Assembly (NCBI GenBank): GCA_910589415.1
Contig: OU342633.1
Coordinates: forward strand, 43,654,210 to 43,718,209
Source of the DNA: Malachius bipustulatus
Lineage: Eukaryota; Arthropoda; Insecta; Coleoptera; Melyridae
Direction of reading: 5' to 3'
DNA length: 64,000 nt
Part shown: positions 12,060 to 23,592 of the stretch, piece after piece
Layout: every line of letters starts with the position of its first letter
Numbering within the stretch: position 1 is the first letter of the stretch
Translations under genes and position numbers: made by a program
The notes under the pieces: generated by a model
The model's database searches: none
Seen by the model: only the letters and a program-made list of their open reading frames with translations
Told to the model about the DNA's origin: nothing

Positions 12060-13984
12060 GAAATTTAAGAATACTCTTGAAATTACATGAAAGTAGTGAA
12101 AAGTAGAAGCTCAAGAAAAGTAACAAAATAATTAATTAACTATTTTGACTATACTTTCAACGATATAGGACCTATCTACGGTAAAAAATTCAATAGCAAC
12201 AATAATAATATAGAGACTCATCTATTCTAGCTTTTCTGACAGAGGTAGGTAGGTAAGTAATCTACTTCGAGAAAATATTACGAAAATTATGAAAGATTCC
12301 GTGCTCATTAATTTTTTCTCAAAAAATTCAGCACTTAAACAAACAACAACAAAATAGTGACAAATACACTGATATTTAAAAGCATCCAAGCATGGCAATG
12401 TGGGATGGCCTACCATCCAGACGAGTTTGATAGTTGCCCTGTTTGACCATGCCTGTTTGCATCATGATCATTCCAACATCTGCAAAAATTCAAAAACCAA
12501 AAATATTCCACTGGAGCCCCTTCTCGATGGTAAAAATCAAAAAAACAAAATAAATTAAAAATATCAATAACAACTAGTGTCCATTTTTAGTTTGCGTTGG
12601 TGGTAAAATATGTCAAACTACTGATGAGACTGACGCAATAATGTTCTGGAAAACTTGTATAGGTACCTAAGTTACACCTACTTATTAGGTACTAAAAACA
12701 TAATACAAAGTAATTCAGGTTATATCGTTTCAAGCTTTTCTAGGTCAGAAAAATATAATTCATAAACCTTTCAATCGTCTCCTTAGAAAGATACAAAGTA
12801 CATTCGAACGACTCCCTTTCATTTTCGGGGGCGGTATATACTTATTGACACTCACTATAATACAGAAGGTCAATTATTATTCAACTCAAGAAAAAAACAA
12901 TATTTTTTTAACCTTGCTCCAAGATTGCAAAAATAGGGTATTTTTGGGACATACTCTAATTTATCTCAAATTTCCAACTCTCCCCGGTATAAAATCATGA
13001 AATAAAACATGATTAAGCTAATGGTTTGAGCCCCACACCTGACACCAGTTTGTAATAGTCAATTTTTTATAATTATTTTACCTCGCCTTTAATTTTTTTG
13101 GTGGTACCGCGACAATTTTGGCTCTATGAATGACTTAATCATGTACAAGGGAGATGAGGCTTTTATTTGAATTTATTTTACCCGATGCTCCATAAATCTC
13201 TGAAAAGTAAATAGTATTTCTGGTACTTTTGTGTGTGATTCGAAGTACATAATATAAGTAAAAAATATCAGAACATTTGCCTTAAATTATTATCAAACAA
13301 TTATTTCAATTAAATTATCATTTCAATCCTTTAAAACCCCACTGCACGTCACTGGTAAATCAAACTTCTTCAAAGTACTTTTAAAACACTCTGTATCTTT
13401 CTATCTTTCTCAGGACTCACGTGAAAGAGGTTATAATTTATATTTTATGACACAAGTAGTGTGATTAGGAGAAAGTTTGATCAATAAAACTTTATCGGAA
13501 TTAAAAAAAGTACAATAACTATTTCTAAAAAACAAAAACAAAAAGGCACCTATGAGATGTTCCTAAAGTTCCTAAAATCCAGGTGATTGTTTCACGTTTC
13601 ATCTATGACCTATACTTTAAAAAGGCATTTAAATTGTACCGTTAACTTCAGTAGGTACCTACTATAATAGGAACATTTTATGAGAAGTATAGGAAAATGT
13701 AAATGAAAACCTAACCATGCAAAAAGTGCAGAAGGGTACAGAATGTGTGTCAAGTACATTCTTTTAGGCAAGCATAATTTTAGCAAAATTTTATACATTC
13801 TGGTACATAACTCAGGTTCAAATAAGAAATTGGAACTTATCCAATAATTCCTTTTTTTGACTACTGCAGTAAGTAATTTTCCTACGTTTTTTCTTAATTT
13901 TTTTATAAATTATAATCTTAAAATAATCAGATATAAAACTTTATTGTAACAAATAAAGGAAAATATCCATAAAGAAACTTATAA
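12060..13984. other. intron, no gene recognised
   Basis: AT-rich with scattered short frames. I see nothing repeated or conserved enough to name. Confidence 0.4.
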
Positions 13985-14545
13985 GATGGATTCCTGTGCA
14001 TCTGTACCGTTGCTGAAACGAAGATACAATAGCTTGAAACGTTTGGTGGTGTTGCCTCTGAAACAATGCAGAGACGTTTAAGAAACGTTAAATGTCCGCC
14101 CTCATAAACGTTTAAGTTGAAATTCTGTTCCATAAGTACTGTTCCATAAATGTTACATTGGAAATATGTTTCATGAGAAGCCTTAGTGAAACAGTCCACC
14201 AAACACTGTTAAATCCCAGGCAAAGCTACCTGGAGATATCGTAAAACTTATGCCAGATTAACGTCTCTCAAGAAATGTTTCATAGTTGTTTCAAAAGAAT
14301 TTTCTGAACTCGACTTCCTTTGAACCGTCTCTTAAGAAATTTTTCTGATATTATCCATAAACGTCTAAAACAAAAGTTTCATTTTTATTTCCAAAAGTAA
14401 CTTCCATGTTTGATTGCAAAAGAAACAATACATTATCCATTCCGAGATCATTCTCTTGGGATATATGTTACGGAAGAAACAAAAACCGTGCACAGTGGGT
14501 GGTACGTTTTTCATCAATCTTTTTCGAAACGAGCCCTCGATCAAC
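13985..14545. repeat. unclassified repeat with internal AAACGTTT-like motifs
   Basis: The stretch repeatedly uses GAAAC, AAACGT and ACGTCTC in both directions and holds a CCAGGCAAAGCTACCTGG hairpin near 14217-14235. It looks like a decayed mobile element with inverted substructure. I could not define the ends or a family. Confidence 0.35.
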
Positions 14546-15310
14546 CAATAAACCATCTCCTACCTTGAATAGGCCGTGTCAGTTTTCAACTTCTTAAAAA
14601 GTATGAGGTAGTAGTTCGATTCCCATCTTGCCCAAAAAGTCCGTGCAATGGGAAAAATCTTGCACCCGAGACATAGTTGAGATTTTTTTTCGATCAAAGT
14701 TTAATAAGTGCTGGTGCTGGTGCTAGTGCTGGTACCATCCACGGTGGTGGTATGTTTGGGAAAGAGCACTCGAGTTCAATGTCAAAACAGAAAATAACAA
14801 GACTACGTGTGTTTACTTTCAAAAGTGGCCAGAGGAGATTTTTTTTTGGGACAGAGTCTAGAAAACTGTTTTTCAAAACCACAGTAAGATGTAGCCTGAT
14901 GTAGTATTTGCTGTGTATCGGGCTGGAGGGGGCCCAGATATATTGTGGTAATGCTAGGTCAGTTAGTAATTGTTCAATCCACCAAACCATCTCCTTCATT
15001 GAATAGGCTGTGTCAGTTTGCAACTTTAAAGAAGATACTCTAGAGCTGGAAACAGAAATACTGGCGTCTTCGCAGTTTTTAAATTTTTTGGAACAAGTGG
15101 AACTCTACGGATTCTTCAATAGTCTTGATGATCGCAGCTGGTGGGCGTGAAACAGTAGTTCGATTACCACCTGGCCCAAAAGTGCAATAGGAACAATCTT
15201 GCGACCGAGACATAGTTGGAAATCTTTTTTTTTTTCGATCAAAGTTTAATAGGTGCTGGTGCTGGTACCATCCAAAGTGGTGGTATGTTTGGGAAAGAGT
15301 AGGTACTTTC
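14546..15310. repeat. direct duplication of a ~70-110 bp cassette, two copies about 440-550 bp apart
   Basis: Bases 14690-14770 recur at 15234-15300: TCGATCAAAGTTTAATA, then GTGCTGGTGCTGG, then GGTGGTATGTTTGGGAAAGAG. A second shared block, TTGAATAGG-TGTGTCAGTTT, is at 14563-14588 and 14999-15022. The two blocks have drifted by different distances, so indels followed the duplication. Confidence 0.7.
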
Positions 15311-16129
15311 CCAAAACTAAGATTTTTTGGGAAGATCCTAGGAAAAATGTTTCAGTCGTGAAGTAGTTCAGCCCGCTTAATCAAATTCTTCACCCTCAGT
15401 GGTAACTTTTCTCCAAAAGAGGTTCTCCGGAACTGGTAAGTAAAAAACAATTATTGCAGTAAAAGTTGTATTATAGGTAGTAAATTACGGTAAGTTTTAT
15501 ATCTGAAAATATAAAAATTAAATAATGTGACAAGCATCTAAATAATTACCAATAGATACCTGAAATATGCACCATTAGAATGAACTGATTATATGAGAGA
15601 GAGAAAACTGCTACATCATCGATGAGATGATATATATTTACTTAAGTACATATGTAATTATATAAAAATTAAACCAGTTCACTACACATGACAAGGCTAG
15701 AATAATAATAATAATAATCAAAGTGAATTATCTCGGTACGTGTAGTTAAAGTCTGTAATAATATGCAATCACGCAAAATCAAACTAGAAATGGAAAAAGG
15801 AAACGAGCTGACCCATCAGGCAGGATCTATAGACAGATCTAGAGTCAAGTATAGATCGTCAATTACCTAGATCATTCGACCAGTTACGTTGCTGTACTGC
15901 CACTAAAAGCCCACAAACAATTTAAATTTCATCATTGTTAAAAGACTTTGGGAAAAAGTTATAGTACAAAATTATTATCACTACTTCTTATCTCTGACCT
16001 CCTGTTTAATTCAAACCGGGAAAATTCAAACTGATCGATTTATATTGTCAAGCAAGCGCCTCATTTTAGTGCTGCTTCGGAGTTTTCAACAACTCATTTT
16101 CACTCTAAGCTGAAATTACTCTCTTTGAC
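15311..16129. other. intron, no gene recognised
   Basis: Ordinary AT-rich intron with a short AAT run at about 15703-15718. No exon was recognised. Confidence 0.5.
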
Positions 16130-17482
16130 AGCCCGGGTTAGCTCAGAAAATGATCTTTTCTGTGAGTTTTTTGCGAGCCCAGATCAGGTCCGAATTTTAC
16201 CTTTTTGCCAGCCCGGGTTAGCTCCGAAAATTATTTTTTTGAGAGGTTCAGCCCATCAGGTTAAGCCCGAAATTTGTGTTTTGCCAGCCCGGGTTACCTC
16301 GGAAAATGATCTTTTTTGTGAGTTTTTTGCGAGCCCAGATCAGGTCCGAATTTTACCTTTTTGCCAGCCCGGGTTAGCTCCGAAAATTATTTTTTTGAGA
16401 GGTTAAGCCCATCAGGTTAAGCCCGAAATTTGTGTTTTGCCAGCCCGGGTTACCTCGGAAAATGATCTTTTTTGTGAGTTTTTTGCGAGCCCAGATCAGG
16501 TCCGAATTTTACCTTTTTGCCAGCCCGGGTTAGCTCCGAAAATTATTTTTTTGAGAGGTTCAGCCCATCAGGTTAAGCCCGAAATTTGTGTTTTGCCAGC
16601 CCGGGTTAGCTCGGAAAATGATATTTTTTGTGAGTTTTTTGCGAGCCCAGATCAGGTCCGAATTTTACCTTTTTGCCAGCCCGGGTTAGCTCCGAAAATT
16701 ATTTTTTTGAGAGGTTCAGCCCATCAGGTTAAGCCCGAAATTTGTGTTTTGCCAGCCCGGGTTAGCTCGGAAAATGATCTTTTTTGTGAGTTTTTTGCGA
16801 GCCCAGATCAGGTCCGAATTTTACCTTTTTGCCAGCCCGGGTTAGCTCCGAAAATTATTTTTTTGAGAGGTTCAGCCCATCAGGTTAAGCCCGAAATTTG
16901 TGTTTTGCCAGCCCGGGTTACCTCGGAAAATGATCTTTTTTGTGAGTTTTTTGCGAGCCCAGATCAGGTCCGAATTTTACCTTTTTGCCAGCCCGGGTTA
17001 GCTCCGAAAATTATTTTTTTGAGAGGTTAAGCCCATCAGGTTAAGCCCGAAATTTGTGTTTTGCCAGCCCGGGTTACCTCGGAAAATGATCTTTTTTGTG
17101 AGTTTTTTGCGAGCCCAGATCAGGTCCGAATTTTACCTTTTTGCCAGCCCGGGTTAGCTCCGAAAATTATTTTTTTGAGAGGTTCAGCCCATCAGGTTAA
17201 GCCCGAAATTTGTGTTTTGCCAGCCCGGGTGAGCTCGGAAAATGATCTTTTTTGTGAGTTTTTTGCGAGCCCAGATCAGGTCCGAATTTTACCTTTTTGC
17301 CAGCCCGGATTAGCTCGGAAAATGATTTTTTTGTGAGTTTTTTGCGAGCCCAGATCAGGTCCGAATTTTACCTTTTTGCCAGCCCGAGTTAGCTCCGAAA
17401 ATTATTTTTTTGAGAGGTTAAGCCCATCAGGTTAAGCCCGAAATTTGTGTTTTGCCAGCCCGGGTTAGCTCGGAAAATTATA
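16130..17482. repeat. tandem satellite, 156-bp dimeric repeat unit
   Basis: Landmark spacing (GCGAGCCCAGATCAGG at 16173, 16329, 16485 and so on) gives a constant 156-bp period for about 8.5 units. Each unit is two diverged submonomers of 76 and 80 bp, both starting GCCAGCCCGGGTTA and both containing a CAG-TCAGG...CCGAAATT core. One submonomer pairing is skipped near 17301-17390. Because 156 is divisible by three, long frames run through the array (one of 197 codons), but they are by-products of periodicity. Copies are nearly identical, which indicates recent homogenisation. Confidence 0.95.
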
Positions 17483-17639
17483 TTTCATTACGAGATTTTG
17501 TCGTTCCAGATTTTGCAAAATAGGACTTTTAAAGCTTACCGGACTTTTTCAAACCTGACCTTGTCCTGTGTCAAATCTACACTTCACTAACTTTACTATC
17601 CACGAGCTTCCGCTAGGAAATAATTGTGAAATATTAGGG

Positions 17640-17860
17640 AAAGATTATCAAAATGTTTAGGTAAGGTTAGGGAAACCTAAAGTTTGGGAAATCATAAGGA
17701 AAGGTTAGGAAAAGGTTAGGGGAATATTATGGAAAGGTTTGGAAAGGTTACGGAGAGGTTTAGGGAGAGAGTTGGGAAAAATTGAGGAAAGATTATAGAA
17801 AGGTTTGGGATATGTTAGGGTAAGGTTTGGGAAAGGTTTGAGAAAGGTTTTTTTTTTAAG
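17640..17860. repeat. degenerate short-period GGAAAGGTTAGG repeat
   Basis: Irregular repeats of about 10-12 bp based on GGAAAGGTTAGG/GGTTTGGGAAAG. They resemble telomeric TTAGG only superficially, because units are interrupted by AAA and vary. It borders the 156-bp satellite and may be a relic of it or a separate minisatellite. Confidence 0.7.
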
Positions 17861-17861
17861 T

Positions 17862-17980
17862 TTTTGCCAGTTAAGGTTAGCTGGGAAATATATCTTTTTT
17901 GCGAGTTCAGGTTAGGTCCGAAATTTCCCTTTTTTACAGGCTAAGTTAGCTCGGAAAATAACTTTTTTCGAGTTTTATGC
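17862..17980. repeat. decayed copies of the 156-bp satellite submonomers
   Basis: The text reads TTTTTGCCAGTTAAGGTTAG, GGAAATATATCTTTTTTGCGAG and GGTTAGGTCCGAAATT, then TTAGCTCGGAAAATAACTTTTTT. These are recognisable but mutated submonomers outside the homogenised core. Older edge copies are usual for satellites that turn over from the middle. Confidence 0.75.
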
Positions 17981-18109
17981 GTGCGAAGCTTTCCCGTTTG
18001 AAGACACAATTTAATTCATCAGGTAAATTCGAGAAAAAAATATCAAGAAGTGTCAACAGAAAAAAGACTTTTCTGTCAGGCAGAGAAAAAATTAGCTCAC
18101 TTTAAAGGC

Positions 18110-18600
18110 GGAATAAATTTGCACGTAAAAAATAAAACTTTTATCTGAAACGTATTTTTTCAAAACTCAACTTCCTTTGACTTGTTCCGATTTTTTCGTT
18201 CGAGAATGATAAGCTTGCAAGAAAAATTTTAAGAGACAAAAATTTCTGCGAATATGAAGGAATGTAACTAATTTTCTGGCGCACTTTTTGAAGACTGTAT
18301 TTCCCATCATTATACCAGGACCCTTTGTAAAATTCTAAGAAGTCTCTTCACGTCTCTTCAGATTTTTTTTTTTTACTTAGGGACTAATCGCGAGTAATAG
18401 AACCACAAATTTGCAAATTTCTATTTTGAGAGCCGAATAAATTCACGCTTGAACAAAAAAAAGTTTAATGTTTTTGAAATGAGCACCATCCAAGGCTAAA
18501 AGTATCAAAGGCATGGAATGTCCCCTCGAGCAACTTTTTCTCGGAAGTGAGATCCCCGAATTTTACTCGTACGATTTAAAATGATACACCCAGTATAGCA
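18110..18600. mobile_element. degenerate relative of the 4361 fold-back element
   Basis: Near its right end, CAAGGCTAAAAGTATCAAAGG with GGAATGTCCCCTCGAGCAACTTTT parallels 4959-5008 of the fold-back element (CAAGGTCAAAAGTATTAGTGC with GAATGTCCCCCTTCAAGTTGTACAACTTTT). It ends in a TACACCCAGTATA terminus, the counterpart of CCTGTATA. Bases 18130-18180 also recall the inner arm (CTTTTATCTGAAACGTATTTTTTC). The arms no longer match each other well. Confidence 0.6.
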
Positions 18601-19830
18601 TTCATTTCGTATGAACCCTGAAAGATCTTCACTGTAGTACCTATCTACTAGAAGTAATCCAGGACTTAAATTGAATGTGAAAAATTGCTCGCAATAAATT
18701 GTGCGACCCTCAACGAAATATGACCAATGTAGAACGATAATTTTAAAAGCTTTTAAGAAAGCTGCTCCCAAAAGCAGCACACGTCACGTGAGGACATATT
18801 ATTTAATGGCTTAAAAAGGAGATTCATTGCCAAAATAAATTTCATAAAAATACATTATCGTAAATCACCGGATACTAAGGTGAAAATAAATGCATCGTTG
18901 TTCATCAAGAGAAAATTAGGTTTTTCCCCATTTTCCCAACAGTTCTATTATTCCCATTTATCCCTAAAAGGATCTTCTGCTGGATATGAATGCATCTTGA
19001 GGTCAATTTGTCATTATTTAACTTACCATTAATACACGAACATGGACATGATATTATTAGGTAGGTACACATAAAATAAGTGTGTGTGTTTTTCATGGCG
19101 AGAATGTCAGTAATTTTGTCCCTTAGGTATAGGTGCGCGATTAATCACCTCATGATTTATGCATGAAGAATGGTATAATTTAAAATTCTTTTAAAAGGTA
19201 ATCGATTGCAGCATGAGCCGGTAATAACAAAGTAGTAGCAACATGTGGAAACGTTTAATGCCTTGAAAAAAAAACGAGTGTATCTGAGCTATTTTTCAGA
19301 AATTAATCAATCAAAGTGGCGTGCATAACAACTACTGTGAAAATAAAAGGTGGTCGACAATTTCCTTGAAATGTTAGCCATGTTGCTTTCTCCAACATGC
19401 AAGTGAATGCTTTCAAGGGAAAGTTCTAATAGTTCAACGTTCCTGAATATTTCCTGGCATTATTCAAATTAAAATATATCAATTAGTTTGAAAGCCCTTT
19501 TAAACGGCTCGAAAAACGAAGCTAGTTATCGAGCGATTTCTTTCAAATTAAGCGAACGATCAGTTTGAGTTTTCCGTTTGTTTTAAACCTTCCGGTTCCG
19601 TTTTTTATTTTTTTTTTATTTTAATGAACACACAATACATGGGTTTCAAACACAGTAAAATTAATGGTAAATATTATTTACATGAAAACATGAAACGGTA
19701 TTTAAAGCCATGTATGAGGGAGGGAACGAGAAAGATAAGTCAATATTGAGAGAGAATTTAAAAAGCTATTACACGAATCATAATAATAATAATAATAGAG
19801 AAATAAGATAGTAAAAGAAGAAAAACTCAC
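18601..19830. other. intron, no gene recognised
   Basis: Ordinary AT-rich intron. An AAT run lies at about 19782-19798, just after the donor of the CKACH exon in transcript order. Confidence 0.5.
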
Positions 19831-19907
19831 AGTTTTTACATTTGCATTTCTTTATTAACGTCTCATCCTTGATGTCCTCGTGACAGGCTTTGCAATAAAA
19901 CCAAGCT
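19831..19907 (-). CDS. slo: slo exon: linker with CKACH haem-binding motif
   Basis: A 77-nt exon (one base, 25 codons, one base), with a TTTCAG acceptor and a GTGAGT donor. It encodes [16 protein letters not shown] and LIKKCKCKN, plus T that joins TG of the next exon to make Leu (KN-L-ATFRK). CKACH is the CxxCH-like motif shown in human BK to bind haem, and it is fully preserved. This is the start of the RCK1-RCK2 linker, a known hot spot for splice inserts in BK. No alternative insert exon was recognised in the 9.4 kb that follow. Confidence 0.96.
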
Positions 19908-20276
19908 CTGAAATTATACAATTAATTAATTACTTTGACAAATTTTTTTGGCATAAAAATTCAATCGACACAAATCACTTAGGTATATGCATACAGGCAC
20001 TTATATGCAATAAAAATTTTAGTACTACCACCCTCCGCTAGATGGCATTGAGGCTTTTAGTTCACTTGAAAACCGTAAAACTTTCATGATTAATGATGAT
20101 CTGATATCGCAGACTTAGGAGTCTAAATAAAGACGAAACAGAAGCTCTTTTATTTCCAGACTCGCCTCTTTGTGTCGATTGAATGAAGATATAGTAATGA
20201 AAGAGTGGTAGTGAAGATAAATAGTAATCAAAGAGATATCTATATCTCTCATGTTACAGTCTGTTGCAAAATTTAC

Positions 20277-20432
20277 CTTTTAACTTCATCAGCAGATTGT
20301 GCAATGAAAAATCCCTGAGTGTTGGCGACAATCTTTGCACCTCTAGGATTGATAGAAATCTTGTTGTCCACTCCTTCGGTTCCTTTAACTTCTATTGCTA
20401 GCAGGAGTAACTTCAGTTTCGTAAAGCACAGC
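20277..20432 (-). CDS. slo: slo exon: end of RCK1 ([17 protein letters not shown])
   Basis: A 156-nt exon (one base, 51 codons, two bases), with a TATACAG acceptor and a GTAAAT donor. It encodes [35 protein letters not shown] and [16 protein letters not shown] plus AG of Arg. It accepts either K exon (GA|G = Glu). Compared with the insect consensus, small substitutions occur in the loop (TEGVDN for AEEGADS, KIVAN for KIQAN). Confidence 0.96.
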
Positions 20433-20571
20433 CTGTATACAATACATTTGACTTACTCAGTTAATTAATTGGTGATAGAAAGGTGGGTATACATAAGAGC
20501 ACGAATTCGCGTGTATGAGGCAAGCCGAGGCGCATGAGCAAACGTAATAATCTGCAGAAATGTGTTATTAG

Positions 20572-20786
20572 GGCGCAGAAATTCCAGTTCTGAATGAGAC
20601 GAGGGAACAGAGATGATCAATGAGACGAAACTTGTTATTGTCATTCGAGAGCATCTTCTCTTGGAGGTCTGTGATGATGGTCGATGCGTCAAACACAATT
20701 TCCGCTGACGATGCAGAAAGCCATCGTGATCGCTCTGCAAATTTGGTGCTCTTTTGGGGGCCATCCTCGGGATACTCATCAGAAAC
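20572..20786 (-). pseudogene. degenerate fragment resembling an insect multi-copy PIN-domain-like protein
   Basis: A minus-strand frame of about 70 codons reads VSDEYPEDGPQKSTKFAERS, then AEIVFDASTIIT and LQEKMLSNDNNKFRLIDHL. The layout (V-F/S-D-x-Y...STK...R, then QEKxLSNxxNKxRLI) resembles a large family of insect and cnidarian proteins with a FEN1/PIN-like nuclease fold that spreads with mobile elements. The expected following ADAD...VVVxGxDTDLL motifs are absent, because the frame ends in stops near 20570. It is in the same orientation as slo and has no splice context. The match is from memory, so the family name is tentative. Confidence 0.4.
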
Positions 20787-21205
20787 TACACCTACCTAAA
20801 TTTCTCCCAAAGAGGAGGTATGTAGCTTACTGTGATCACGACTTTTTGGAGGACACCTCCTCCATAACGACAACAAATGTGTTTGCCACATTGGTGTTCT
20901 CTGTGGTTTGAGTGCCACAGATAACGTGCCTTTACGCAGTCTTTCGTCGCAAAATAAGACCATTTTGCGAATTTAGCCATTTTGACTGGCCTATAGCTCG
21001 CAGAGATATCGTTATCGCCTCTCATTCAGCACAGACATATGCGAGAGATAGCCTACGCCCAATTGTGGACATGGTTACCAAAGCATGGAGAGCGCACCAA
21101 AGGGCTGTAGAAATTCCCCCTCTGAAGGACTAAGCCCACGCTTTCTCTCACTGACGCTCGGAATTTTCTAATTTTTTTTTTTTAATTATTGCCAAACAGA
21201 CAAAT

Positions 21206-21500
21206 AGATAGACAAGATAGTGACTTGCGTGGCCAAGTGGTTCTCCGCTGGCCCACGAAGCCATAGATCGCGGGTTCGAAACTCACCTCGGCCCGCTTTA
21301 CTTTTCAGATTCATTTTCGAATGTCTGTGAAAAGTAAAACAAGCGATCGAACGTTTAAAAGGCAAATATAATTTAAAGTGTGTATGGCTAAAGAGTTCGT
21401 GCTCAAAGCCAATTTACCAGAGTGGAGCGACTATGTCTTACCTACACAGTTAAGACCGATGCTCCCTATTTTTTTAAATAAAAAAAAAAGATAGACAAGA
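21206..21500 (+). mobile_element. tRNA-derived SINE with 12-bp target-site duplication
   Basis: The body is 21218-21488. It has an A-box-like TGGCCAAGTGG (21230-21240) and a near-consensus B box GGTTCGAAACTC about 40 bases later, the internal Pol III promoter of a tRNA. A non-tRNA body follows and ends in an A-rich tail (21477-21488). The 12-bp repeat AGATAGACAAGA occurs at 21206-21217 and 21489-21500, immediately flanking the body and tail. That is the signature of LINE-machinery retroposition. It is antisense to slo. Confidence 0.88.
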
Positions 21501-23502
21501 CGGCAGGTTAGTATTGCATTGTCATCAAGTTCTGAGCTTTGTTAAAAGTTTCAAGTCCTAGCTCTTTGGGAAATGAGCATAAAATCGATTGCAAGATTTC
21601 GACCGTAACAGACAGAGAAGAAATCCTTGTACTGAAATCTCTGCCTCTGTTTAATAAACCTGAATCTGGCATCTTTTTTTAATACTACCACTTACTACCT
21701 CACAAGTAGAATTGGTGGTTAATCGGTACCTAGTGCCTATACATTTTTCATGCGTCCTTTACTACGCCCATACTACGCCCGTGTAAAGAAAACTTCGCAC
21801 AATGAAATTAAACGTGTTGAGCCACATTTGACGTGTCTCAATCATCAAGCGGCATATTAGTAATGATTGCATCGCCTTGCCTCAGTCGTATTCGTACTCA
21901 TATGCAAACGCAGCTTAAGACTTTTCACAGAAAATTGTCTCAAAAATATGAAAATATGATGCGTGTCTTTTCATGCAAACAAAAATGTATCCATTTTTGA
22001 AAATCGCCAGAAAAATGGATATATTTTTCTTGTGTTTTTATGCAAGCTTTTCATGCATAAAGCGAAAATAAAAGCATAAGATGGCACAGCTGTGATTGAA
22101 AAAATATAAAATAAAAACAGCTTTATTATTGTAAGCTCCATCCCCCCAATTTTTTTTTTGTTTAATAAAAAATCTACACATCAGTATCAATTTTCAAAAT
22201 TTTGGTCTATTCTAACGGGGTTAATAAGTACAAGGATCAGATCTGAAGGCTAAAACAACCAGGTAATGATTTTATTAATCAATCCAGGATCTAGCAACAA
22301 AATGATTATCGATTGGTTGTTTTAACATCGATCTCAACTTATTCTAGTAACACGCAAGCAAAACGAACAGCTACAAAATTTAGTTTAGAAACTTTGCTAC
22401 ATTGTGTTGTTGTATTAGTCAAAGGACAAAGGGATAAACAGGTGTTACGTTTATTTTTTATCGATATGTTTATTAATAAGTTCTAGTTATTCTTACTATT
22501 ACGCTAATCTACTTATAAAAAAGTAGGAACTCCAAGTAGTAAAAAGTAAAACAGGCCTCTACTTGCGGGTTTTCATTTAACTATAGCACACGAGTTAATC
22601 AGATTATTGACAGAGTTAACATTGAAATTAGAACATAAAAAAATTATGCCTAAACATAATTACGTATTCAATCTTTTTATTATTATTTTTATGAGTGGTA
22701 GGTCCAGATTGAAGAGGGTGGTCAAAACCAATCATGAAAATTCCAAGGATGTTATAATAACACGAGTAGCTGCTCTTTTTATCAATTTTTTACTTCTTCT
22801 CTTCTTGTCTAGTATTTGTTTCGAATCAATTATTGTTAAAATACATCTGGGGAAATCCCTGAGACACGTTCCTTTCAATCCTTTGTAATTTAAATGAGCT
22901 AATTTGTACATAAAACTACACTTGATTCGTTATTTCATTATTTTCGAGAAACTTCGATCATTTATTAAATATTATTATCGTTAAACTTGATGAACATGTG
23001 TCTTTAAATTAAATTGATTTTTGGATAATTAATTAATTTGGGGATTTTGATCATTAATAATTATTTAATTCAATTATTGTGTTAAATGCAAATAACCAAT
23101 AACACATGCTTCGATATTTTATTCAAATGTTTCGTCTATCTACAGTTGCTATTTGAACGATTTATAACAATAAGTTAACGCTGGGGTAATTTGTTTGTAA
23201 CTGTAAACCGAGCTTTAAACCAATGAACTATGATTTGTTTACCTTGTCGGTGATGGTTTACTTGATTTCATTAATAGTGTCAGTGTCTTTACAGTAGCCA
23301 ATTTTACCCTTTTTCAAAAAAAGAAATTCTGTTTCACAAACTTTTCGCCATTTTGTCCGCTATTTAATTAATTAACCGTTTAATTTTTTGCAGGTTGTTT
23401 ATTTTCACTTTCCTGATAGTTAATTAATTATTTAAATTGTGAACTCATTGAGATTCATCTTGTTATCGTTTTGACCATAAACTAATATTTTATTTAATAA
23501 AC
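21501..23502. other. intron with one small hairpin
   Basis: At 22251-22324, TAAAACAACC is mirrored by GGTTGTTTTA, with further inner matches (AATGATTTT/AAAATGATT), giving a 74-bp hairpin or tiny MITE. A 93-codon frame at 22607-22888 has a hydrophobic end but no family resemblance. Nothing else was recognised. Confidence 0.5.
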
Positions 23503-23592
23503 ACGCATTAATTGAGACTTTCCACATTTCAAAATAATACCAGGGGACCCCCCGTTACCAAGACCACGCGTGGTTTTGAATCAATTAATGCT
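23503..23592. mobile_element. short MITE, family 1 copy A
   Basis: GCATTAATTGA (23505-23515) is mirrored by TCAATTAATGC (23581-23591). Between them is TTTCCACATTTCAAAATAAT followed by GGGGACC. The same ends and internal order (GTTAATTGAGA, ACACATTTTAAAATA, GGGGGACC) occur at 55891-56008, so this is a repeated family. Confidence 0.65.

Noticed and set aside
16125..17336. Long open frames (up to 197 codons) with repeated residues
   Set aside because: They follow the 156-bp satellite period, which is a multiple of three; all copies repeat the same peptide and there is no start context or domain.
17640..17860. Interstitial insect telomere repeat (TTAGG)n
   Set aside because: Units are longer and irregular (GGAAAGGTTAGG); there is no run of pure TTAGG.
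20745..20785. CTGATGAGTATCCCGAGGAT on the minus strand as a hammerhead
   Set aside because: The required GAAA after stem II is absent; the text is part of the PIN-like coding relic.
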